In this document: one piece after another, positions 11,701 through 23,700 of the stretch
How the letters are laid out: the number at the start of each line of letters is the position of its first letter
Numbering within the stretch: the first letter of the stretch is position 1
The notes under the pieces: generated by a model
The model's database searches: none
The model's input: the letters and a program-made list of their open reading frames with translations, nothing else
Told to the model about the DNA's origin: nothing
Translations under genes and position numbers: made by a program
Assembly: GCF_901709675.1 (NCBI RefSeq)
Contig: NC_051090.1
Span: 6,279,842 to 6,343,841, forward strand
Source: Syngnathus acus
Lineage: Eukaryota > Chordata > Actinopteri > Syngnathiformes > Syngnathidae
Length of the DNA: 64,000 nt
Reading direction: 5' to 3'

Positions 11701-14700
11701 TAGCCAAGCTGAAATCGATATCTTCTTGGAGACCAACAACGTTCGACACCTTGCCCTGATCTTTGAGGATGCGAGCTCCTACATCGGCAGAGAGGTAACG
11801 GCAACACATTGACATCTATCAATGCTGTATACATAAAAAAATCAAGACTTGGCATCCCCCACACTCTCTAAGCCCAAATTCCCTGTGTGCAATAGGTGAC
11901 CTTGGACTTGTTGCAGTTTGAGAACATTGCAGTGCGGAGGGTCCTGAGTACTGAGGAAGGCCTTGTAACCAAATTGGGGGTGACTGAGTTCCCCTCCTGC
12001 TACCTTTATCATCCAGGAGGCAACTTCACCAGACTCAAAGTGTGAGTTATTCAGACACAGCACTAGATTTCATCCACTTGAGTACAAGACCATTTTGCAC
12101 TTCGTGTGAGTATTTAATAGCATTTTTTTAACTAGTATGGTTAAATTGCTCACATTTGTTTTGCATTGGCTTGCAATAATTGAAAAAAAAAAACAGAAAT
12201 AAAACAAAAGTTAAAAAAAACAATAATAATGAATAAGAAAATAAAAATAATAAATAAATTATATATGCACAACAGGTCTGAAAATTGTCACAACAGTATC
12301 AGCATTGTAACCTACCTCATCTACTCTGGTGTATCTTCACTCCACCTTTATGACCTTGGGATTTTTGATGACAATGTCTTGAGGAAGAGCACCTCTGCTT
12401 GCAACCTCATCATTTATTCAAATGTCAAGGGCATACAACAGTTTTAGGTCGTTCCCCAAACTTGATTCATGGTGTGATGTCTCTTTCAGCACTAATCGAT
12501 CGGACAGCGGCTGCAAAAAAAAAAAAATTGTTATGAAGGATTGTCATGTAGTAAACGTTTGGGCTCATAAATCAACGTCGCAGGAATGCATTATCTGGCC
12601 AAGTTCCAACTGCAACTTCCTCCTGTTTGCAACTTTACGTTCATCACGAGAGGAGGCCAATAAATGGACAAGCTGCAAACTAGCAAATGATTTCAATGGT
12701 TACTGGTTGCATTTGAAATTGTTTAGCACACAGCATGTTTGCATCCTCATTATCTGAACCCTATTCATGAGACTACTTTTAAACATCTGGCCCCTTTTAA
12801 TGGGATCAGAGCATCAAAATTGCTCCCATTATTCACCATCATAAAGCGGCGCCCATCGTTCCTCACCTAGCAAATCCATCTGCCGCTTGTGCCTCTTTGT
12901 TTGGCGCTTTCAATAACTTGGCATGCAAAGGGGGACTCTTTTTAGTTGACAAATGCAAAGAGGAAATGATTTATTGCCGATTTATTTATTCACCCTCCTT
13001 TATGCTCGCCCCCGCCCCTCATCTCCATCACTGTACAAGGGTAGGGGGGGGGGGTGTTAATTTCTTGCATGAAAACAATGCCATTGCTTTTCTGGCTTCA
13101 CCTGCACAGCGGCAGATGGCATCCCATCACGCCTTGAATGTCTGATTGATCCTGGGAGAGACGCAGTTGTGTGTGTCTGTGTAAGAATGCGCACATCCGT
13201 CATGCGTGTAATGCTTGCCCATCCCCGGTGGATGTCCAAGGGGATGACTGGATAAATGTGCAACACTCCCACCAGGCCCACAGGTGTAATTGAGTCCCAA
13301 GCTGGTGTGAGTGAGCACGGGCCTCCTTTTAGCATCCATCCACCTTATTACCATCCCCTTCCAGTTTTACGACGCTCTGTCTTTTCCTCGTCACGCACAA
13401 GGGGAGAAAGTCAATGAGGGTGTGCAGGACCGAAAGCGAACGAGCAAAGCGCGGTAATGGCCGAGGCTGCGGCGTTTTAGCGCCGGGCTTCATAATGATC
13501 TCTCCCGTCCGCGCGCTAGCCTGGCACCATCTGCCCCATCGTCGCAAATGTTTTCCAGTAAGTGTGCAAAATATACGGCCACAAAAAGCGTAAGGGGGCT
13601 ATAAAGCATTTTTATAACACTAGACTTGAAAACAAAAAGAGTCCAGTGCATTTTGTTGCACAATCCCTGCTTGGCTAATAAGCAGCACGTTGCCAAATGT
13701 GTTGCTTGTAAACGTCTCGGCCCATCTGGGAGTCACTCTCTTTCCGACCGATCCTTGGCAAGGGTCGGGCGGGCGCTAGAGTGGCGTGATGAGGTCCTTG
13801 CTTTTAATTTTCCTCATTTGACGCCAAGTTGTCCAACCTGTTCCTCCCTCCTCCGGCAGGAATATTGAAGCCCGTACTTTCTACGCCTACGCCCTTCAGG
13901 GGCTTCCAGGCGTGGTGCGTTCAGGGAAGTCTCAACCGGCCGCCACAGAGCACATCAGCACGCACGCAGAGGAGATCTGGAGACCATTCAACAGGCATGA
14001 AACAGAAATGGATTCTCCATTTTGTCGCCGTGCCTTCAACTGGGTTTGATATTTGCACAGATCCAGGGTGTACATGGCCGACCTGGAGTCGATGCTGCAC
14101 TACTCGCTGCGGGTGGAGCTGGCTGCTCACCCTGTCATCACAGGAGAGGCGCTGACTTCTCTCCGAAAGTACATCTCAGTCTTGGCAAAGGTGGGAGAGA
14201 GAGAGTGAACACAGAGCCACACACACAAATTGATTCAGAATCTTTATTTCACTTTTAAATATTTAACGCAAGTTGAAATCTAATTTAGAAATATTAGTCA
14301 AACCCAATTCCAGGAAGATCACCTGAAGTGAAAACAGGTTGACAAAGTTTGATTTCCCTTAACTCTCCGAAACGTCGACACAGTTTGAGATGCATTTATT
14401 CCTTGATTATAATTTTAGTTTATTTATTTATTTATTTTCAACCTGCGTTTTTTTTCTGTGGGAATTTGTATCTTTCAGAACATCTGCTTCATGTAGGATG
14501 ATAGTGTAGTTAAAGTAGGTCACCGCTAGATGGCGAGTGAGACAGCAAAATGTCCCAGACTCAAGTCTGAGGGATTTGGAGGAGGCGTATTACTGCAAAA
14601 ATAAATTCAGCTCAAGTTAATATTGCAAATAATACAACACAGTGTAAATGTATAATAATAATAAATACTGAACATATATACGGATCACAAAAAATATGAA

Positions 14701-17700
14701 TCTAGTGCAAAATTCTTTGCAACACCCTACTGTTCAATTCAGAGTGAAATTCAAATACGTTGAAAACACACAATGAACTATTTCACGATTTATTTTCAAA
14801 TTTCATTACATCTTTGAGCTAATAAAAAAAAACTACATTCACCACGTACATTTTTTTAAATATTACATAAAAACAATCAACATGTTTTTATGAGTCTTCT
14901 ATGAAGTAGATCAATGTATATAATTAATTTATAAATGGAGTTTCACTTCTGAATTGAACTACTTGAAATAAATATGTTCCACATCGTATTCCGAATAAAT
15001 CAAAACTCCCCTTGGATTGTACCCCACCCCTTGTATTGAGATATGTATGTAGTCAAATTTTATTGAAGTGATGCACAGGCTTTATTCATTTATTTATTCA
15101 TTCATTCATTGATTGCAAAGTTGAAATTTGGTGGTATATTGATACTGTGAGGGGAGCGTAAAGACTCTCATGGGGATTGTTGACCCTCTCGATTTTGGCT
15201 CCCTGGGGTATTGAAGCGTGGCCACTGTCCACAAGCTTTGCATTGATGCTGCCTCATTAGAAGCAGAACCTCTCTACGATTCCCCCGGCGCCCTTCCCGT
15301 CCTCCCAATGCACTCGCTCATTTGATACTTTTGACCGCTTTACCTGCCCACGAGTCTTCCCGTTAGAGTTATCATCCTTTGACTCCTTTTTTTTTTTTTT
15401 TCCTGGAATCCTCTTGGGGGATTTTATGAATACAATTTCTCTTTGCCGCTCTGACTCTCTCCTTCCGTCCTAAAAGTGTGCCAGCCAGGCAAACATGTTG
15501 CGATGATGAGGTCTGACCCGCTAGCCTCGTCCCTATTGGCCATTGGCTGTCTCACTGCCACCAATCTCCCTGATTATATCTCATTCTCTAGGGAGGCCTT
15601 GTAGCAAGCCGCTGTGTGCGTGTGTGGCTGCTGCAAGCGGGCCACGCGCCGTGGCCTCCCATTAGCTCCCGTTTGTTTAGTCAATAGCAGCGGGTCCCAG
15701 TGGTATTTTTAGCCTGCCACCCCCTCCCCAAACAGAGTGGCCCCGGCCGCCGGTCAGGGCTTTGTGCGGCTAAGCCGGCTGTCATGGTCGCCACTTGTGA
15801 GGACCCTTGTTGACGTTTGACTGAGCACTCTTACAACAAAGACAATCCATTCATCCAGTTAGCTTGTTAGGCGTAGTTAATGTAAGACAAGCGGGGGTGT
15901 TGGTTGTGATCAGGCTCAACTGCTCACTGCCCGCTCCTTACGTGGTGTAAAATTTTAACTGAATTGATTAGGGTAATTGAAATTTGCATGGAGGTGACAA
16001 AGATTGGATAAATGACACAATATGTAAAAATGTGACACCTGAGCTCACTATGTGAGTCATGTGATTAGATTAAAAGTGACTCATGGTGTTTTATTCCGAT
16101 GTGGGGAGAGGCGAGGGGGGGCTCAGTCATCGTTCCAATGCTAACACACATTCTGATTCAAGCAACTTTATTCATTCTAAAAGTATTAATTTATTTTTCA
16201 GGAAAAAAATTAATTTATACAGTGTACTGGATCACACCTCCAAAATCACTGAATGTTGGATTCTAATATAAACTTTTGTCGCATAGGACTTCAGATGAAA
16301 TTGACCTCTCGCGTAACACATCTTATTTTTAGTATTTTTGCAAAATATAAATCATGTTTAAAATATTTTTTTATCCCAAAATAAATGTAGACCTAAACAA
16401 AATTTACAGCAGTATTTAAAGTACTTAATATATATAAAACGCAACAATATATTATTGTAATTGCTTTTACTAATCACCATAATTATTATTATACTTTTTT
16501 TCAAATTAAAATAAATAACCCTCTTCCACACATTATAGACAAACGAGCAAAAAACAAACAATACACAAAATAACAATAAAAAATAGTGTTGAAATAAAAA
16601 ATAAAAAAAACACTAAATCCCAGCAATGTATGAAAAAAGAAGGAAACATTTGCCCAAAAACAAATTGCAGAAGTGTTTTTGGGTCTCTGATGTTTTTGTG
16701 TAAGCGCGGCTTACTGTGACATATTTTGCGATTGTCAAAATTGTGTTTAGATGATTTGTCGCCGTTTTATGCTAATCCCCCTTTGTCCAAGAATTCTGTC
16801 AAATGTTTCTTTGTTATTCACCGTCAAACCTTTATTGCATTTCCATCCAAGCACGTCCGCATTGGCTTGCTCTTCCTATTTGCGCACGCTCATAATATTT
16901 TACTAGATTTACTGTCTTGTCGGACCGAAGCCGGATTTATGAATCCTCTCTACATGTATATGGGGATTAAAAAAAAAAAGTGGATCTTGGGATGCATGAG
17001 AGCATTAAAGGGAGGGTTTTAGGGATTACACCACCAACTTGTTTTTCTTGAAAGAAGCCAACAGGGCAACAAATGAAGAGAGAGCAGCCAGCTAAAAGGA
17101 TGCAAGCTTCTCCAAAGCTGGAATTCTGTTATCGTCTCTAATCGATACTCTTCAGTGTACAGCTTTTTTGTTCAAAGTAAAATCACTCATAATATTTATA
17201 CGGTAACATGACGTAAGGGGTTCAGCAGCATGACCCAGCAGTGGAACATGGCGAGCTTGTGATTGGATCACCAGGAGCATGGAGACATGAATAGTGTTGC
17301 TTTGGTGATGCAGCCCTAAGCCCATTACTGGCAAACACCTGCCTCGTCTCTTCTGCTTAAATTCATATGACTGTTTAATGAGCTTTTGTGACTGGTTGTT
17401 ATTCAGACCTCCACACCTAAACCCATTAGGTCACTTTCCCAGCAGCAAGTATAGGGGACATGTCCTTGACACACAACGCCAGGAGTTTTTAGCGTGTGCT
17501 GTTTGTATGATTGTGGCATCGTTTGGAAAATTTATATTGGCCAACAGAGATTTTTTATTTTTTTTTGCAGTCTTCCAAGCGTTCCAATATCCCGAATTTC
17601 TCTCGTATGTATAAAACTGTCAACAAAATGCGGCGCACCAAACAGCCTGAGAGGGTTAAGCTAAGTGGTGTGACTTCCAGATCCCGTTAAAGCGTGATGA

Positions 17701-20700
17701 ATCGAAGCGCGGGGATTGTCCCCCATACGCAGGTGCACTTAGGTGAACAGATGGCGGCGACAAATAAAAAGGAGTACATTTTTGGATGACGTTTTCTAAA
17801 TCTCCTCTGAGACTCGTAGCGGCGGTCGGTTTGCTCTTGGCAAGCGCTCGCGCTAGTAACTTTGATTTAAAAATACCTGAGATGAAATAATTCCTGCCTA
17901 AGAGTTGGAGCAATTACAGCTGAGGTTACCATGGCAGCGGTTTATTCGAAAAAGCTTGTGATTATTTGTGAGCAACATACCATTCCAAGGTTGAATGTGA
18001 GAACAGGAAGCAGACATTTATTAAAACCTAAAGTGAGTCCTTTTGTCAGTGTCTTAAATGGAATGACGAGCTTGTGTGTGTTTGCATTTGGTCTGTCATC
18101 ACTACTCTCAAAGGCCCATCAGATGGATTTCCTCCTCCGCGACGTTTCGCTAGCTACTATATCGTCTTTCGTTCACGGCGTATCACCATGGTAGCAACGA
18201 TTTGAAAACACACCTTGGGTAAAAGCCGTTCGGTGGTTGTTAGCGACTTAGGAAATGGAAGCAGCTTATAGGTGGAATTCTTTTGGAAGTTGCTGAGATG
18301 GAAAAACACTCAGGCCATAACTCAAGCGCAGCTCATAAATGTTGGGAACAACATGGTCAGGGATTTTTTTTTTTTGGGTGGGGGGCCAACTATTAATCAA
18401 GCTACAGCATTACAGTGCTGATTGAGTACAATTTGTATGCATCACTACTCAATAGGATGGATGAGGAAGATGCTTCTTCTTACTTCTACTTAATTCGTTA
18501 GATTTCCACATAGTCCTTGTTAACTCTACTTAGCAGCTATAACTTGAATTCAAATGGACCTGTTGAATGTACAACATTTTTCTTATATTTATAGATCCAC
18601 ATTATAAAACAGGGGCATGACTACATTACATTAATTACATTTTCTAGCCTTTAAAGGCTTAAAGGTTGCCATTTTCTTCTAAAATAATAGCCTCAACATC
18701 AATTGCACATTTTTAAAAGAATATTTTAATAAGAAGAGTAACATTTAGCATTGCTGCGGTGAACCTTGAATATCTTCTTTCCTGGTCAATAATTTTAACA
18801 GTCTTGACATTTTGATGATATTTTCTGACAGCGTAGTTCATTGCAGGGGAAATTTTGTAGATTTGCAAAATTAGATAATCAGGTAAACATAAAAATAAGG
18901 TCATGTTTTTAGTGTGTAGTACTTTTGTCCATTGCTCTTTGCTGTATAAATCTTGTCGCTGACACGCCAATATTGGGGGTGTCTTGGCAATGTGACCTTG
19001 CTTTTTACTAGAGGGCCTTTTTGAGTTTGAGTAAATAAACATTAAAGTGTCGTGAAATTTTGCGATTCTGCTTCTATCCAGTGGGATGAAGCAGATAATA
19101 CAAATCCATGGCCTAAAAGTTCTCCTCCAACTATAATATTGCGTATTGTCTGTGTTCGCTGCAGTACTTCCCAGGCCGCCCTATGGTGACGAACCTGTTG
19201 AAGACGCTCAGTTCATGGCTCCAAAACCAGACCGGGGACCAAATTTCCTATCAAGCTTTCAGTCAGATCCTGGAGAATTCCACACAGGTGAGTTTGACAT
19301 AAGAGTACACACAAAGATCTGTAAGGTAATTTGATGGGGGGGGGGGAATAAATCCGACATTTGGCGCACCTACACAATCATTTAATTCAGGCATTGGCAA
19401 TTTAAATGCTGAAGACCCTTAATAAATGTCATTAGGTGTACCAAATGATGCACCTATTCTAATATTAAGAGTTTTCAAAATGTATAAAGGTCCTATTGTC
19501 TGGAATAAAACCCCTTTGCAAATTGAAAGAGTCACTTACTCGGATCATTAGCTTTTAGCCACCCGATCAATGGATCAATGGATCAATGGATCAATGAATC
19601 GATGAGAAGGTATGAATTGACTTCACTCCCGAGGAAATGGACTTCGCGCTGTCCCAAAATCTTTACTATTGACATGTGAGTAACCCTGTCAATCACGGCA
19701 GCCGCGGCAATAGAGAGAAACGACTTTGTGTCAGAGGGAATATGTTGTCGGATTCAGCCGCGGCTCATGCTTAGATATCCGAACTGCCTCTGTTCATTAG
19801 CGCAGGGTTGAGCCATTAACCTGAGATTGACTTCTCATTGATCAAGAAAACTACACGCAGCAGCTTTCATTAATAGGTTTGGAGATGCTGGAAATGTTCA
19901 GTTGTATCTTTTTCTCTCTCTCAGGTTCCAGATGCTGCCTTGCCCGAGGGCGTGAGGTGGGTAGCTTGCCAAGGCTCACAACCCCACTTCCGACGTTATC
20001 CTTGTGGCGTGTGGACGCTCTTCCATCTCCTGACGGTCCAAGCCAAGAAGGCTGGCGGCTCAGGTACACACAACTCACTCGTACTTTCTGTTACTTCGGC
20101 CCATTTAGAGTTCATGGGGGTTCACAAATTAGCCTCTTTTCACAGTGACCTGATTTAAATCCGCACACGCAGATAGATCCAAACATATAACTCGACTTCG
20201 GTACCAATTTAACGACGCTCCCCAACTTTTTGTTCACAGCTGCATTGAGCCTAATTGTGACTGTGTGAAAAGAGATTATGTTAGATTAGCGGAATGTGAG
20301 CGGTTAATAAAACAAGGCAGATGACTGGAAGCTCCACTTGGAGCAGGCATGTTAATCTCCCTCTTCCAACACACGCACACACGCACATACACAGGGGTTA
20401 ATCCCGAGGTTTATGGACCGTCATGTGACCTGCAGATGGAATGGCGAAAAGGGGCGTCCATCTGGTACCCCACGGGCCACCGTGTTTCTCACAGGACAGA
20501 TACTCGCAATACTACGATATAAACTTCATGCATGAACTCACACGCTGAAAGCCGTATCACAGGTGTGGGACGCTTCCCATTGTTATTCCGCACTCTCCGA
20601 GCGGCTGCGCGGTTTATAACCCGGCGGGGCCGCTAAGCCAAGAACAAAAGCAAACTACTGCCGGGAAAATATGTTTGTGGACTGTCGAGCTCCTGAGATG

Positions 20701-23700
20701 ACAACCTGGCCACCATTCACACAGAGGGTTAACTTCCTTTAATCTCCAGATTGGGTGTAGATTATTCACGTCAATATGGGGTTGACCCAGCTCCCTGTGA
20801 CTCCTGGCCCACAAAGCGTGGGAATCCAGGGAGCAATTCATTTTCCAGAGAAAAAAATAAGAATCCAACCAAAATTGAATTTTTGTGCGATCTTAATTCA
20901 TGAATCCCTTCCAGATCCCAAGGAGGTGCTGAGCGCTATGGCAGGCTACATCAGCAATTTCTTTGGCTGCAGGGAGTGTGCCGAACATTTTGAGAACATG
21001 GCCAAGGGGGGCCTCTCGGAGGTGAACACCTTTACTGACGCCGTTCTCTGGCTTTGGTCTCGACACAACCGGGTCAACAACAGAATAGCAGGTAAAAGAA
21101 CAAAAACTTCACTTCTAATGTTTTTAATTGATTGAATATATCGTGGTACATCTCGCATACGAGTTGTACTTGGCCCTCCCTCGGCTGACCTTTGCAGTTA
21201 CTTCACTGAGATTTAGGCTCCAGCCTCCTCACATGGTCAGTGGGCCGTGTTAATACGACTAGAGACGGTGCTGGGTGGTGCAAGGACGGATCCTCAGATC
21301 AGACACCAGCTGTCATTGCGTCTTAGACCACCCCCTGCCCCCACCACCTCTTCGAGTATCATCGGTCTCTGTGTCACATTTTCTCCCATCCAACCTTTCT
21401 GTCCCACTCATACATCGTCACAATCGCTTGCCCATTTTTTCATTTGTCTCTCTTCCTCATTTTTTTTGCCCCTCCCATATACGCTTTTGTGGGATTTTGA
21501 GACTTTTCTCTCCGTAATAGGGAATTTTGAAGAATCAGAATCACCTAATTGATACTTTTTATTTGGGTCATATACACAAACAGTGATATTTTTTATAGAA
21601 TTTTATTTTAATTAATTTTATCTGGGTTTTGGTTTTTTATATATATATATATATATAATTTTTTCTGGCTTCTGATTAGTGAAAATGTTTTTTTTTTTGC
21701 ATCACCTGTTGCTTATTTCTGTCGGTTTGGACTGTGATTTAATTAACTTGGAGTGGGTAAAAAAAATATTTGTGAGGATAGTCTCAACTCTAGTGAGCCC
21801 TGTGATGCCGCCCCCAGAAAAAAAACACTTTCCCCTCTTGTTTAACTGTATAAGTAAAGTATATTACTCTTAAAAAGCGCAAAACCCTCCTCCCTCGTCT
21901 TTGTTCCAATGATGTTATTAGGCCCAGCGCTGTCATTAACAGCCCACTTTGTTAAATCACTATCTTTTGTTTGTGCAGACCGCCCCCCTCTTCTATCACT
22001 GGGACAGCTTGTCCCCTGAACAGCAGGGGCGAGCGGGACACCCGCCTCTGCGTGTGTCTACTCCCCAGACACTTAAACACTATTCAGACCCCCCCAGAGC
22101 ACTGCACAGCGCCTCAATCCGTCTTCCCTCTCATCCTGCGTCTTGTCCCTCTCTCTGTTGCGAGTAGACCCCCCTCATTGCTATCCCCTGGGACTCGTAA
22201 CCTCCGCTTGACAAGTGATAGCGAAGCACCCTGGTAGGATGGCTCCCCCAGGAACCAGTGCTACACACACACACAAATCCCAAGGTGCTGTGCGGCGGCA
22301 GGTGGCAAACATCAGGACACAAGCACCAAGCCACACGATCCGCCCCATCCTCCAGTCCAGCCCACACACACGCGCGTGCACAGGTTGTGGCGTGTGCTAG
22401 GGGGGGCGTTGCCGTATAACTTGTTTCCACTGGGGATCAGTGTAGTGAATCAAAAGCAAAGATGCGCTCCGTTCCGCTTTCTCGCCCACACAACCCCTCA
22501 TCTGCTTTTCCTCCTTTTTTTTTTTTTTTTTATACTCCAAAGTGGAGCTGTTCAGCCGTCCGCCGCCTTTCAGGAGCGGCCATGCATGAAAGAGGAGCTA
22601 TTTGTAAAGCGGCTGAACAATTAATTTAGCTGGCAACAAAGAGGCCCCAGGGCCCTGTGACGCCTGCTTCGCACGAGCCGCATTAAGAGCGGCGGCAGCT
22701 CAGTCCTGTTGCTGCTTGTCAACAGGCGGAGACACATTTTGACAGAGCCCACAGCACCACATTTTGTTTGTATAAATGCATTGCATCATCCGAAGAACTT
22801 TTTATTTGGCACATTTGTACATTTAGGAAATACATTTTTAAAACCAAAAAAATTGTGATTTTTCTTTTTATTTACTCGACTGTGCAATATAAAATTTACC
22901 ATGCACTATTCCACCATGTTGCATTTTTTTTTTCAACTAAATTACTAACATCAGCTGTATTCACCCCGACGGGCGGATAGTAGGAGATCCCCCCCCCCCC
23001 CCCTTCCCTCTAAACGGAGTCAGTGCTGAGGAAGCTGGTTGGACTTGCTGAACAATCCATATTTCTACCTAATGAATATGTATGCGCTCGTCGTGATGAC
23101 ATCCCAGCGCTGGGCTATGGTGGCAATCTCGATATGGCTGCTATGGCTAAAGTCACCCTGGCCACAAACCTGGCCAGTGTGATTAGAATTAGGGGAGCGT
23201 GCATGTGTGTCCCATCCACCTGCTGAAATGTATAAAAGCCCCCCTCCCATGGGCCGCTCACGGACAGACAGAGTAAAATGAATGTATCTTTTATGTAAAG
23301 TGCCATATGCAGAGTCTGAAGTACACTACACACACACACATATCATTGAGATTCACTTTGAGCAGCATAGGGGGGGGGGGCTAAATTGACAGCATCGTAA
23401 TGTGACAGAGCTGCTGTGGGCACACACACACACGCACAATACTTTGTCGGTGACAACAAGCAATTTATTACTAGATTCTGAAGTGTGTGTATTTGCGTGC
23501 TTGTGTTTGTATGTGTGTGTGTGTCCCCTTGCAGGCATTTGTGGTGATATGTTTATTCAAATGTCTGCAGATTTGTGTGTTTTTATTATTCAAATTAGCA
23601 AATTATCATTTTTATTTTTTATTGGTCAGGAGAATCAGGTTAGTTGAAAGTGTGTCATTTCTGATGTGATCTGTTTTCACTAACAACATGGCTGCAGATT

